NCBI GenBank assembly: GCA_030682495.1
Contig: JAUXOC010000064.1
Location: forward strand, 1 to 42,875
Length of the DNA stretch: 42,875 nucleotides
Reading direction: 5' to 3'
Source of the DNA: Alphaproteobacteria bacterium
GTDB lineage: Bacteria; Pseudomonadota; Alphaproteobacteria; Micavibrionales; UBA2020
Below the pieces are notes generated by a model. It worked only from the letters and a program-made list of their open reading frames with translations, made no database searches and was not told the origin of the DNA. The position numbers and the translations under genes were made by a program. Shown one piece after another: positions 1-7,889 of this stretch; within the stretch, counting starts at the first letter, position 1, and each line of letters begins with the position of its first letter.

Positions 1-99
1 GAAGACATCGCCGCCGCCGTGGTCTACCTCGCCTCCGACGAAGCAGGCTATATGACCGGCCAGACGCTGCACATTAACGGCGGGATGGCGATGATTTGA
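1..99 (+). CDS. fabG: 3-oxoacyl-ACP reductase FabG, C-terminal end (partial)
   Basis: Only the last 32 codons are in the window; the reading frame is open from base 1 to TGA. The translated end contains the pattern [20 protein letters not shown] followed by HINGGMAM, the typical C-terminal signature of short-chain dehydrogenase/reductases and especially of FabG (YLAS...TGQ.lhvnGGm.M). FabG reduces 3-oxoacyl-ACP with NADPH in fatty-acid elongation. It lies upstream of acpP and fabF, the usual fab cluster order, here interrupted by one minus-strand gene. A strong hairpin terminator follows. The identity rests on the C-terminal signature and the neighbours, because the cofactor and catalytic regions are outside the window. 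Confidence 0.88.
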   Translation, partial: EDIAAAVVYLASDEAGYMTGQTLHINGGMAMI

Positions 100-118
100 G
101 CGTCGTCAGGAAGCTGCA

Positions 119-154
119 ACAAAAAAGCCCCGCTTGTTTGCGGGGCTTTTTTGT
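119..154. terminator. Bidirectional rho-independent terminator after fabG
   Basis: A run of A, a GCCCCGC / GCGGGGC stem and a T run form a symmetrical terminator. It closes fabG on the plus strand and can also serve the convergent minus-strand gene that ends at 183. Confidence 0.85.
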
Positions 155-182
155 TTTCGGCACTGCGGAAATCTCCAAGAGT

Positions 183-1157
183 TTAGAACTTATGATGGTG
201 CTTGGAAATATTCTTGGATTGATTGGCGCCATAATTGCTGCCGTCGCCCATCTCGCCGAGCCTGTCAAAAAAGTTGGACGGCAGTTTCTCAAGATAGGGG
301 CGCTCGACCGGCCAGCGTTTTTCGTTTTCAAACCGGGCCCGCGTCTGAGAATACGTTTGCTGTAGACGCATGGGGCTGTCATACCATGCATCGAAGACAG
401 CGCGTGTCGCTTTCATTTCATCGCCACTCTTGAGCATCTCTCCCAAGAACGCCGCTTTCATGTCAATATAGCTTAAATCGTAGGCAATCGTTTGCCAAAC
501 GGAAGTCTCCCCCTTGGCCTGTAAACGGTAGGCGGCAAGCATTGCTGTCGCTGTTGCATCCGCCTCAAGCGCAAAGGCTGCGCGCAGCGTTTCTTGAAAT
601 GTCGTATTGATGGTGCCAACCATGCCTTGGGTTTTCTGCACAGCGTGCCGGGATTCTTCAAGGACATGTAACATCTGGCGGGGAGCCGCGAGATCTGATC
701 TGACTGTCAGCGAATTTGTGGCGTCAATAAAAACAGCATCCCACGCATTTCGGCTGTCATTGATGCATATAGCCGTGCCCAATTGTTCGAGCGCCTTGAC
801 GGCCTGACCGCCGACCAATTCCTCTTGCGCCATTTTTTGCAAAAATTCACGCGCCTGATTTGCGCCGCGGGCAGAGGCCGTTTCCACAGGTTGCCCCGCA
901 ACGTAACAAACCGTTTGCCAGTTTTCTTTCCATTCTTGCAGCGCCGCTTGCTGGCGGGCGGCTTCCACGAGCACAGGCCGTAAGTCCGCGCGCGGGCCAT
1001 AGTCTGCTGAATGCGGTGCATTTTGATGGTCTACGTATAGGTTCGCGCCAAAACCGGCGGCCCCAAGCAGCGCAACGCCAAGCACCACCCGACGAAAGGA
1101 TTTTTTGTTAAAGGTATCGGCTAATCCCTCTACCTTGTCTCTTATTCCTTCAAACAC
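183..1157 (-). CDS. Membrane-anchored hypothetical protein (possibly DUF6782-like)
   Basis: A 324-aa protein whose function is not recognised. Residues about 24-42 form one hydrophobic segment after a basic stretch (KKSFRRVV), consistent with an N-terminal signal anchor and an exported body. The remainder is soluble and mostly helical. A segment near residues 185-197 reads LHVLEESRHAVQ, a His/Glu-rich helix that faintly resembles the putative metallopeptidase family DUF6782; this link is tentative because no classical HExxH is present. The tail is polar and His-rich (SKHHHKF). It sits between fabG and acpP on the opposite strand and is divergent from acpP with a 209-bp shared upstream region. 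Nothing in the context fixes a role. Confidence 0.7.
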   Translation of the reverse strand: MFEGIRDKVEGLADTFNKKSFRRVVLGVALLGAAGFGANLYVDHQNAPHSADYGPRADLRPVLVEAARQQAALQEWKENWQTVCYVAGQPVETASARGANQAREFLQKMAQEELVGGQAVKALEQLGTAICINDSRNAWDAVFIDATNSLTVRSDLAAPRQMLHVLEESRHAVQKTQGMVGTINTTFQETLRAAFALEADATATAMLAAYRLQAKGETSVWQTIAYDLSYIDMKAAFLGEMLKSGDEMKATRAVFDAWYDSPMRLQQTYSQTRARFENEKRWPVERPYLEKLPSNFFDRLGEMGDGSNYGANQSKNISKHHHKF

Positions 1158-1251
1158 AACAAATGCCCCCTCAGGCTCTTAACTTATGAAAACACTAATA
1201 CTTTCTCATACCTGTCGTTTTTCGTCAAGGTTTGGTCGGGCGGTCATTGAT

Positions 1252-1273
1252 TTTACGTAATATTTACCGTAAA
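1252..1273. promoter_or_regulatory. Imperfect palindrome in the acpP divergent promoter region
   Basis: TTTACG and CGTAAA arms flank an AT-rich centre, about 95 bp upstream of acpP and about 100 bp upstream of the divergent gene. A third ACGTAA occurs near 1344-1349. It could be an operator; no regulator is identified. Confidence 0.3.
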
Positions 1274-1366
1274 GCAGGTGTTTGCCAAGGCCAAAAATTT
1301 ATGTTACCTAATGCACCTCTCTGCACAAGAGTGTCAGAATTTTAACGTAACCAAACGAGGTTTTAA

Positions 1367-1609
1367 ATGAGCGACATCAACGAACGCGTCAAGAAAATCG
1401 TTGTAGAACATCTGGGCGTCGATGGCGCCAAAGTGACCGACGAAGCAAGTTTCATTGACGATCTGGGCGCAGACAGCCTGGATACCGTCGAACTGGTTAT
1501 GGCCTTCGAAGAGGAATTCGGTATCGAAATCCCCGACGATGCGGCTGAAAAAATCCAGACCGTCAAAGACGCGATCAGCTTTATCGAGCAGAACGCGAAA
1601 GCGGCCTAA
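1367..1609 (+). CDS. acpP: Acyl carrier protein AcpP
   Basis: An 80-aa acidic protein of the usual ACP length. It carries the acyl chain during fatty-acid synthesis as a thioester on 4'-phosphopantetheine. The attachment site is Ser37 in the motif [11 protein letters not shown]. The four-helix pattern of ACP is intact (start [12 protein letters not shown], end [10 protein letters not shown]). The ATG is preceded by AACGAGG at a normal distance. fabF lies 160 bp downstream after a terminator-like hairpin, so acpP is probably made in excess of fabF by partial termination, which is common for acpP. The identification is secure. Confidence 0.98.
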   Translation: MSDINERVKKIVVEHLGVDGAKVTDEASFIDDLGADSLDTVELVMAFEEEFGIEIPDDAAEKIQTVKDAISFIEQNAKAA

Positions 1610-1636
1610 CAGGCCCGCCGTTCCGGCACGGATTTG

Positions 1637-1678
1637 AACAGCCCTTCTCTTTGCACAAAGGAGAGGGGCTGTTCTTTT
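1637..1678 (+). terminator. Terminator or attenuator between acpP and fabF
   Basis: A long stem made of AACAGCCC...CTTT and AAAGGAGAGGGGCTGTT, with a few imperfections, is followed by CTTTT. It lies between two genes of the same pathway and strand, which suggests partial read-through into fabF. Confidence 0.7.
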
Positions 1679-1769
1679 ACCGCCTCCCGCCCACATCATT
1701 TGGGTTCTTCGCAAAACCACCACGCCGCATCAAACAAACCGGCCACCTAAACACAGGATAGATTAAGGC

Positions 1770-3032
1770 ATGAGACGTGTTGTCGTAACAGGTATGGGCA
1801 TTGTCAGCCCGCTGGGCATCGGGCTCGATCACAACTGGCAGGCGATCACCGCCGGCAAGTCGGGTATCCGCAAGATCCGCGGTTTTGACGCCTCGGACAT
1901 TTCATCGCAGGTTGCGGGCGAAGTGCCCGTCTGGGAAGGCGCGGAAGCGGTCTTTGATGTGAATAAATACATCGAGCCGAAAGAGCAGAAGAAAATGGAT
2001 AAGTTTATCCATTTCGGCTATGCCGCCGCCGTTGATGCCGTCGAAGACAGCGGCTATGTGCCCGCGGACGAAGAAGCGCGCTGCCGCGCCGGCGTCCTTA
2101 TTGGCTCGGGCATTGGCGGGCTTTCCAACATTCACGACACCTCGCTGCTGATGGCCGAAAAAGGCCCGCGCCGGATTTCACCGTTTTTTATCCCCTCCTC
2201 GCTGATCAATCTGATTTCGGGGCAGGTCTCTATCCGCTATGGCTTCAAGGGGCCGAACCACGCCGTCGTCACCGCCTGCGCTACCGGCAGCCATGCCATC
2301 GGCGATGCGGCACGCATGATCGCTTTTGACGATGCCGACGTCATGGTCGCGGGCGGCGCCGAAGCCGCCATCTGCCGCGTTGGCGTGGGCGGCTTTGCCG
2401 CCTGCCGCGCACTATCCACGTCTTATAACGACGCTCCCGAAAAAGCATCGCGCCCGTTTGACAAAGGCCGCGACGGTTTTGTCATCGGCGAAGGCGCGGG
2501 CGTTGTTGTACTGGAAGAATACGAACATGCCAAAAAACGCGGCGCGAAGATTTACGCCGAAGTCATCGGCTATGGCATGTCGGGCGATGCCTATCACGTC
2601 ACATCCCCTGCCGAAGACGGCGACGGCGGTTTCCGCGCCATGAAGGCCGCGCTGAAACGCGCGCAAATCGCACCGGAGCAGATCGACTACGTGAACGCGC
2701 ACGGCACATCGACGCCGCTGGGCGACGATATCGAACTGACCGCCGTCAAACGCCTGTTTGGCGAGGCGATCAAGACAACCTCTATCTCTTCGACCAAATC
2801 GGCGATTGGCCACTTGCTCGGCGCGGCGGGCGCGGTCGAGGCGATTTACAGCATCAAAGCCATCGAAACCGGCATCCTGCCGCCGACCCTGAACCTTGAC
2901 GATCCGTCGGACGTTGCCGCGGGCATCGATCTTGTGCCGCACAAGGCGAAAGAGAAAAAAGTCGATGTCGCCCTGTCGAATTCTTTCGGCTTTGGCGGCA
3001 CCAATGCCTCGCTTGTCTTTCGCAAGGTTTAA
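1770..3032 (+). CDS. fabF: 3-oxoacyl-ACP synthase II FabF
   Basis: A 420-aa beta-ketoacyl-ACP synthase II (KAS II), which condenses malonyl-ACP with acyl-ACP in chain elongation. The thiolase-fold triad is intact: nucleophile Cys170 in [12 protein letters not shown], His311 in HGTSTPLGD and His348 in [13 protein letters not shown]. The glycine-rich end [15 protein letters not shown] is also typical. Length and start ([16 protein letters not shown]) match the family. It follows acpP, and mltG begins 3 bp after its stop, so fabF and mltG are co-transcribed, the usual arrangement in alphaproteobacteria. The identification is secure. Confidence 0.98.
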   Translation: MRRVVVTGMGIVSPLGIGLDHNWQAITAGKSGIRKIRGFDASDISSQVAGEVPVWEGAEAVFDVNKYIEPKEQKKMDKFIHFGYAAAVDAVEDSGYVPADEEARCRAGVLIGSGIGGLSNIHDTSLLMAEKGPRRISPFFIPSSLINLISGQVSIRYGFKGPNHAVVTACATGSHAIGDAARMIAFDDADVMVAGGAEAAICRVGVGGFAACRALSTSYNDAPEKASRPFDKGRDGFVIGEGAGVVVLEEYEHAKKRGAKIYAEVIGYGMSGDAYHVTSPAEDGDGGFRAMKAALKRAQIAPEQIDYVNAHGTSTPLGDDIELTAVKRLFGEAIKTTSISSTKSAIGHLLGAAGAVEAIYSIKAIETGILPPTLNLDDPSDVAAGIDLVPHKAKEKKVDVALSNSFGFGGTNASLVFRKV

Positions 3033-3035
3033 CGG

Positions 3036-4034
3036 GTGAAGGCGATCAAATTTCTCGGCCTTTGTGCGCTGGCGGGTTTGCTGGTGCTGATCTCTGCCGC
3101 TGTGTGGTTTGACCGCGCCTTTCACGCCGTGCATGTCCTGCCTGAAAACACGATGATGTTTGTGGAGCCGGGCAGCCCTGTTGCCAAAATCGCCCGCGAC
3201 CTTGAAACCCAAGGCTTTGTCAAAAGCGCCTTTGTTTTTGAAGCTGGCGCGCGCTATATGCAACTGCGCTATCCGGAACGCGGCGGGCTGAAGGCGGGCG
3301 AATATCAAATGCCCGTGACCGCCGCCCCGCGCGATATTCTGCGCATTTTGCAAATGGGCAAAACCTTTCAACGCCGCATCACCATTCCCGAAGGATTGAT
3401 GGCCGTTGAAATCATCGCGCTTGTCAACGCCGCCGATGCCATGACGGGCGAGATCACCGATATTCCGCCCGAAGGCAGCCTGCTGCCCGAAACCTATCAC
3501 TATACCCGCGGTACCAAACGCAGCGATATCGTCGCGCGCATGCAAAAATCAATGACGGCCGCGCTCTCTGAACTGTGGGAAAAACGCGCCGAAGGCCTGC
3601 CCTTTGCCACGCCGGAGGCAGCCATCGTTTTTGCATCCATCGTCGAGAAAGAAACCGCCATCGCCGCCGAACGTCCGCGCGTGGCCGGCGTTTTTGTCAA
3701 TCGCCTGCGCCTTGGCATGAAATTGCAAACCGACCCCACCGTTATCTATGCGATCACCGAGGGCAAGACGCGGCTTGGCCGCCCGCTTTTGCGCCGCGAT
3801 CTGGAAGATGTCGATTCCCCCTATAACACCTATAAATATGCAGGCCTGCCGCCGGGGCCGATTGCCAACCCCGGTTATCAATCCATCGCGGCGGCGCTGA
3901 ACCCCGAAACGCATGACTATATCTTTTTTGTCGCCGACGGCACGGGCGGCCATGCTTTTGGCAAAACCCTGCAAGAGCATAACCGCAACGTCCAGCGCTG
4001 GCGCCAAATCCAGCGCAGCAAAGCCGCGCCTTAA
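3036..4034 (+). CDS. mltG: Endolytic murein transglycosylase MltG
   Basis: A 332-aa YceG-like protein that cleaves nascent glycan strands in the periplasm and sets their length. The start is GTG, three bases after the fabF stop. A single N-terminal membrane segment (about residues 5-24, LGLCALAGLLVLISAAVWF) is followed by a LysM-like region with the pattern MMFVEPGSPVAKIARDLE. The catalytic domain contains VFASIVEKETAIAAERP with the expected catalytic Glu near residue 204, then VFVNRL, LQTDPTVIYA and the conserved YNTYKYAGLPPGPIANPG. All family landmarks are present. Its last codons are repeated just downstream of the gene (4018-4084). Confidence 0.96.
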   Translation: MKAIKFLGLCALAGLLVLISAAVWFDRAFHAVHVLPENTMMFVEPGSPVAKIARDLETQGFVKSAFVFEAGARYMQLRYPERGGLKAGEYQMPVTAAPRDILRILQMGKTFQRRITIPEGLMAVEIIALVNAADAMTGEITDIPPEGSLLPETYHYTRGTKRSDIVARMQKSMTAALSELWEKRAEGLPFATPEAAIVFASIVEKETAIAAERPRVAGVFVNRLRLGMKLQTDPTVIYAITEGKTRLGRPLLRRDLEDVDSPYNTYKYAGLPPGPIANPGYQSIAAALNPETHDYIFFVADGTGGHAFGKTLQEHNRNVQRWRQIQRSKAAP

Positions 4035-4084
4035 ACGGAGTGGCAAAGCCGCGCCTTAAAGAAATGGCAGAGAGGCGCCTTAAA
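4018..4084 (+). repeat. Short tandem repeat of the mltG 3' end
   Basis: The last coding bases and stop of mltG (GCAAAGCCGCGCCTTAAA, 4018-4035) recur exactly at 4043-4060. A shortened form, AGGCGCCTTAAA, recurs at 4073-4084. The period is about 24-25 bp. It looks like a slippage duplication that copied the stop codon region. Confidence 0.75.
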
Positions 4085-4161
4085 ATTTTTCGTCTTTTCA
4101 TGTATTTGACGGTTTCTGGCGGCTTTTACCCCTCTTTCACGCTTTTTTGCTAAGATAAGGC

Positions 4162-4773
4162 ATGATGAAAAAAGAGCTTCAGGGCAGCACCCACATCGAT
4201 CCGGACTTACTGGACGGCGACAGCCCGTTCCGCCATTCGCTGTTAATCGCCATGCCGGGGCTGCAGGACGGATTGTTCACCCGCAGCGTTATTTACGTCT
4301 GCGCCCATAGCGATGCGGGCGCGATGGGTATTGTCGTCAACCAGCGTCTGCCCGATGTCGGCTTTGGCGAATTGCTGTCACAATTGAAATTGCCGCGTTC
4401 GACGCTGCGCATTGAACCCGTGGTGCATTTCGGCGGGCCGGTCGAAACGGGGCGCGGCTTTGTGCTGCATTCCACCGACTTTATCCGCGAAGACACGGTG
4501 CGCATCAACGAAACGCTCTGCATCACCGGCACGGTCGATATTCTGGAGGCGATTGCGCAGGGTACGGGCCCCACGCGCAGCATCTTCGCGCTTGGTTATG
4601 CCGGCTGGAGCGCGGGTCAGCTGGAGTCAGAAATCCAGACCAACAGCTGGCTGACCATTCCTGCGGATGACGATATTATCTTTGGCACGCCGCTCGACGA
4701 TAAATGGCAAAAGGCACTCTCCCGCCTCGGGATTGACCCCTATGCCCTCTCGGCGGAGGCCGGACACGCCTGA
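4162..4773 (+). CDS. YqgE/AlgH family protein (UPF0301)
   Basis: A 203-aa protein of the YqgE/AlgH family, whose biochemical role is unsettled. Recognisable family patterns are LLIAMPGLQDGLFTRSVIYV, a GAMGIVVNQ turn, VHFGGPVETGRGFVLH and GYAGWSAGQLESEI. The length fits the family. Two consecutive ATG codons are available at the start; AAGATAAGG precedes them. It follows mltG with a 127-bp gap containing the mltG end repeats. A membership call is safe, but no substrate can be inferred. Confidence 0.93.
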   Translation: MMKKELQGSTHIDPDLLDGDSPFRHSLLIAMPGLQDGLFTRSVIYVCAHSDAGAMGIVVNQRLPDVGFGELLSQLKLPRSTLRIEPVVHFGGPVETGRGFVLHSTDFIREDTVRINETLCITGTVDILEAIAQGTGPTRSIFALGYAGWSAGQLESEIQTNSWLTIPADDDIIFGTPLDDKWQKALSRLGIDPYALSAEAGHA

Positions 4774-4818
4774 TTCGCGCCTTTCCGGTACACAAGCACC
4801 GCGTATATGAAAAATTCT

Positions 4819-4848
4819 TTGACACGCCCCGCACGGCAGGCGTAGGTT
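4819..4848 (+). promoter_or_regulatory. Sigma70-like promoter upstream of the ankyrin gene
   Basis: TTGACA at 4819-4824 is separated by 18 bp from TAGGTT at 4843-4848. The -35 is perfect and the -10 is weak. It lies 44 bp upstream of the ATG at 4892. Confidence 0.4.
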
Positions 4849-4891
4849 TGGCAGCTTGTTCAACCTGCAAGCTTTAAGAAGTTTTTATCCC

Positions 4892-5605
4892 ATGCCTTCG
4901 TACTTCCTTGAAAAACTCCGCGCCGCCGCCCGTAACGGCTTTGGCGCCGCAAACGGCAATGCCTCCGGCCCCTTCACCGCCGCGAGCGCCGCCGTGCTTG
5001 CCAAAGCCGCATGGGAACAGGACACGGCCACCGTGCGCAATATCGTCACGCGCTGGCCCGAAGCGGTCAATACCGCATCGGATGACGGACTGACTCTGCT
5101 GCACTGCGCGGCAGCAGGGATGGATAGCGCACAGATCGACTGGCTGCTGGCGCGCGGAGCAGACAAAAATGCGCGCGACAAAAACGGCGACACGCCGCTG
5201 CATTACGCCGCGCAATCGCAATTTTCCGACGGCACGCAAAAACTTCTGGCCGCCAGAGCAGAGGCCGATGCGCGCAACAACAAATCAGAAACGCCGCTTT
5301 ATTACGCCGTAATGTTCGAACGCGCAGAAAGCATAGATCTATTGATTGCCGCCGGTGCTGATGACACTGCGGCGCGCCATGACGGCGAAACGCCGCGCAG
5401 TCTGGCGCCCAAAGAAGATAAACAGCGCCCCGGCGGCCTGCCCGCCGGCAGCACGCCCACCGATATGACGGCTACCCTTGATGTCGCCATCGCCGCTGTG
5501 CGCGGCGCACGGCAACAAGCCCTTGCCACCGCCGCGATACTGGAAAGCGACATGACGCTGCACCCCGCCGTTACGGTGCGCAAGCGCAGCCGCTCCCCTG
5601 TCTGA
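4892..5605 (+). CDS. Ankyrin repeat protein
   Basis: A 237-aa protein with about four ankyrin repeats, a protein-protein interaction scaffold. The clearest repeats are DDGLTLLHCAAAG, KNGDTPLHYAAQS, KSETPLYYAVMFE and HDGETPRSLAP, each followed by a helix and a GA(D/E) turn (LLARGADKNARDKN, LIAAGADDTAARHD). The N-terminal 60 residues are Ala-rich without a convincing signal peptide, so a cytoplasmic location is likely. The ATG at 4892 is preferred to an upstream in-frame TTG at 4856 because a purine-rich AAGAAG lies ahead of it. It is convergent with the acetyltransferase that ends 9 bp away. No partner or function can be deduced. Confidence 0.85.
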   Translation: MPSYFLEKLRAAARNGFGAANGNASGPFTAASAAVLAKAAWEQDTATVRNIVTRWPEAVNTASDDGLTLLHCAAAGMDSAQIDWLLARGADKNARDKNGDTPLHYAAQSQFSDGTQKLLAARAEADARNNKSETPLYYAVMFERAESIDLLIAAGADDTAARHDGETPRSLAPKEDKQRPGGLPAGSTPTDMTATLDVAIAAVRGARQQALATAAILESDMTLHPAVTVRKRSRSPV

Positions 5606-5614
5606 TTCTAAAAA

Positions 5615-6196
5615 TTATTCGTCCGCCAGCTTTGAAAAAATGACGTGGTCGCGCCAGACGCCGTTGATTTTGACATAGCCGCGCGCGATGCCTTCTGCAT
5701 GGAAACCGTTTTTTTCAAGGACGCGGTGGCTGGCGCGGTTCTCGGGCAGGCAGCCGGCCTGCAGACGGTGCAGCCCCATATCGTGATGTGCATAGGTGCA
5801 GAGTCTGCCGACCGCTTCGGTCATCAGCCCCTGCCCCTTGACCGCACCATCGAGCCAATAGCCCAGCGTCGCCATCTGTCCCGCCCCGCGGATGATATTG
5901 CCAAGTGTGATGCCGCCCAGCAGCGCATCATCATTTTGCCGGAAAATAAAAAACACATGCGCGCAGCCCTGATGGCTGTCGTATTGCCACAAAGCGCGGC
6001 GCGCGGTGAAGCCATGACGGCTGACCTGCCGCAGCGCCGCCGAAGGACTCCACGGGCGCAGAAAATCGCTGTTGCGGCTGATCTGTTCGACCCATGCCTC
6101 AGCATCGCGCGACTCGGGCAGACGCAGATAAATCCGCGCCGCATCCAGCCGCGGCGGCAGATCGGGTTTCGGACGTTTCCAAAGGCTGGCCAGCAT
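5615..6196 (-). CDS. GNAT family acetyltransferase, RimJ/RimL type
   Basis: A protein of about 193 aa with the RimJ-like GNAT fold, which transfers acetyl from acetyl-CoA to an amino group, often a protein N-terminus. Supporting patterns are IYLRLPESRDAEAWVEQ, FLRPWSP (typical of the RimJ subgroup), the acetyl-CoA loop region LDGAVKGQGLMTEAV and the C-terminal NRASHRVLEKNGF followed by EGIARGYVKINGVWRDHV. The start at 6196 (MLASLWKRPKP) is chosen because the upstream extension overlaps the divergent transpeptidase promoter. The acceptor could be a ribosomal protein or another small substrate; the sequence does not decide. Confidence 0.88.
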   Translation of the reverse strand: MLASLWKRPKPDLPPRLDAARIYLRLPESRDAEAWVEQISRNSDFLRPWSPSAALRQVSRHGFTARRALWQYDSHQGCAHVFFIFRQNDDALLGGITLGNIIRGAGQMATLGYWLDGAVKGQGLMTEAVGRLCTYAHHDMGLHRLQAGCLPENRASHRVLEKNGFHAEGIARGYVKINGVWRDHVIFSKLADE

Positions 6197-6305
6197 GAAG
6201 GCTCGCGAAGAAGAGGCAGATGAAAAAAGGCAAAAAATAACTGCTTTTGCACTATATATCATTTATTATACTGCAAAAAGCTTTCAACCCCAAGGAAACC
6301 TGCCG

Positions 6306-7442
6306 ATGCGTCATCCGCGAACGCTCCTCACCGCCGCGCTCTTTGCGCTGACCGCCGTCTGCATGGCTGCGCCCGCTGCAGTCTTTGCGACATCGCCCGC
6401 GAAGCCCGCCGAGAAAAAAAACACCGAGAAAAAAGCAGCCGCCAAGCCCGCGCAAAAACCAAAAAGCGCCAAGGCCGCCAAAGCCCTGAGCGAAGAGACG
6501 CTAAAAGTCACCAATAAACCCGAAGAGGGCAGCCTGCCCGATTATCCCATGGGGGCGCGTATCGCCATGGGCAAGCAGACCACGCATACCGCGGGGGAAG
6601 AAGATACTTTTCTGGATATCGCCCGCCACCACACGCTTGGATATGTGGAGCTGCGCGCTGCCAATCCCGATATCGACCCCTGGGCGCCACCGCCCGGACA
6701 GGATGTTGTCATCCCCGGCTTTCAGTTGCTGCCGCGCGCGCGCCAGCAGGGCATTGTCGTCAATCTGGCCAAGATGCGGCTTTATTATTTCCGCGATCCG
6801 GGACGTGAGCCGATCAGTTACCCCATCGGCATCGGCAGCGAAGGGCTGGACACACCGACCGGCGTGACCAAAATCGTGCGCAAAGCCGCAGGGCCCAGCT
6901 GGTATCCGACCGAACGCATGCGCGAGGCGAAGCCCTGGCTGCCGCGCATGGTGCCGTCCGGTGCGGCCAACCCGCTGGGGACGCATGCGCTGTATCTGGG
7001 CTGGCCGACCTTTCTGATCCACGGGTCAAACAAGCCTTGGGGCATCGGGCGCCGCGTTTCTTCGGGCTGTATGCGGATGTATCCCGAGAACGTGGTTGAT
7101 TTCTTTTCTATGGTGCCGGTGGGGACGCGCGTTGCCGTGGTTGACCAGCCTATTTTGGTCGGCTGGCTGGATGACGGGCTGTATCTGGAAGCGAACCCGA
7201 CGCAGACCCAGAGCATCGACATCGAAAACGGCATCGACATCACCCCGACCCCGCTGACCGATAAAATGCGCGACATGATTGTGGAGGCGGCAGGCGTTGC
7301 CGGCCACCGCGTGAACTGGAGCGTGGTCGAAAAAACCCTCCGCGAGCGGCGCGGCATGCCCGTCATGATCGCCACCCCCAGCGCAAAAGACAGCGGCAGC
7401 ACAAGCAGCAGCACTGTCCGCACCCGCGCGCAATATAACTGA
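6306..7442 (+). CDS. L,D-transpeptidase (YkuD domain), secreted
   Basis: A 378-aa exported protein. The ATG at 6306 has AAGGAA upstream and starts a signal peptide (RTLLTAALFALTAVCMAAPAAVFA). A low-complexity Lys/Ala/Pro linker follows, then a LysM-like segment (EEDTFLDIARHHTLGYVELR, then PGQDVVIPG). The YkuD catalytic domain starts near IVVNLAKMRLYYF. Its active-site block is HGSNKPWGIGRRVSSGCMRM, with catalytic Cys about residue 254 and the upstream His about 239. Such enzymes form 3-3 peptidoglycan crosslinks or attach proteins to the wall in the periplasm. The tail is Ser-rich and probably disordered. A terminator follows, and the next gene is convergent. Confidence 0.95.
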   Translation: MRHPRTLLTAALFALTAVCMAAPAAVFATSPAKPAEKKNTEKKAAAKPAQKPKSAKAAKALSEETLKVTNKPEEGSLPDYPMGARIAMGKQTTHTAGEEDTFLDIARHHTLGYVELRAANPDIDPWAPPPGQDVVIPGFQLLPRARQQGIVVNLAKMRLYYFRDPGREPISYPIGIGSEGLDTPTGVTKIVRKAAGPSWYPTERMREAKPWLPRMVPSGAANPLGTHALYLGWPTFLIHGSNKPWGIGRRVSSGCMRMYPENVVDFFSMVPVGTRVAVVDQPILVGWLDDGLYLEANPTQTQSIDIENGIDITPTPLTDKMRDMIVEAAGVAGHRVNWSVVEKTLRERRGMPVMIATPSAKDSGSTSSSTVRTRAQYN

Positions 7443-7468
7443 CAGGAACGGGCGGCAAGACCCCATAT

Positions 7469-7506
7469 AAAAACCGCGCCTGTCGAAAGACAAGGCGCGG
7501 TTTTAT
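7469..7506. terminator. Bidirectional terminator between ykuD-type gene and lipoprotein gene
   Basis: AAAACCGCGCC and GGCGCGGTTTT form a long perfect stem with a short loop, with A and T runs on either side. It separates two convergent genes. Confidence 0.85.
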
Positions 7507-7548
7507 CTTGTACGTCAAAGGGCGGCGGAGACCGCCTGCCCGAAGACC

Positions 7549-7725
7549 TTACTTGCGCAGCGAGTGGCTGAACGTTTTGTCAGCTTTTTTCGCAGGCTGG
7601 TAGCTATCAACGGTGCCTTCGCCAGCCGTGCGGCCAGCAGACATCGGCGTCCAGGTACCGCCGCTGGTGCAAGCGGATACGGTGAGAACGGCCAGCACGG
7701 ACAGTGCGATCATAGAACGTTTCAT
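7549..7725 (-). CDS. Small lipoprotein of unknown function
   Basis: A 58-aa protein starting MKRSMIALSVLAVLTVSAC. The signal sequence ends in a VSAC lipobox, so Cys19 should be lipidated and the mature part (about 40 residues, TSGGTWTPMSAGRTAGEGTV...) anchored in the membrane. The start is fixed by a good ribosome-binding site, AAAGAGGAAATAAAA, before the ATG; longer in-frame starts lack this. It is convergent with the transpeptidase and lies 164 bp upstream of the amidase stop. I do not recognise the mature sequence. Its position between two cell-wall enzymes suggests an envelope role, but this is only contextual. Confidence 0.8.
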   Translation of the reverse strand: MKRSMIALSVLAVLTVSACTSGGTWTPMSAGRTAGEGTVDSYQPAKKADKTFSHSLRK

Positions 7726-7745
7726 TTTTATTTCCTCTTTGAAAA

Positions 7746-7765
7746 GCCTTCTAGAAAAAGAAGGC
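7746..7765 (-). promoter_or_regulatory. Leader hairpin upstream of the small lipoprotein gene
   Basis: GCCTTCT and AGAAGGC form a perfect 7-bp stem with a 6-nt loop, ending about 20 nt before the lipoprotein start codon. Confidence 0.4.
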
Positions 7766-7770
7766 GTTGG

Positions 7771-7782
7771 TACAACGTTGTA
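7771..7782. promoter_or_regulatory. Perfect 12-bp palindrome, possible operator
   Basis: TACAACGTTGTA is a perfect palindrome 46 bp upstream of the lipoprotein start codon. This size and symmetry fit a dimeric repressor site. No regulator gene is adjacent. Confidence 0.35.
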
Positions 7783-7889
7783 ACAGTCATTATTTACTAC
7801 AGTAGACGATTCTCGTCCAGCCTGAGGCGTTTTCGGTAATACCGGAAGAGCCTCCAAAAACCCCTGTATGCAAGGTGTTTCCAGACGTT

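Noticed and set aside
2412-3545. A 377-codon minus-strand frame across the fabF-mltG junction
   Set aside because: Both fabF and mltG are intact on the plus strand with all catalytic residues; this frame is a shadow.
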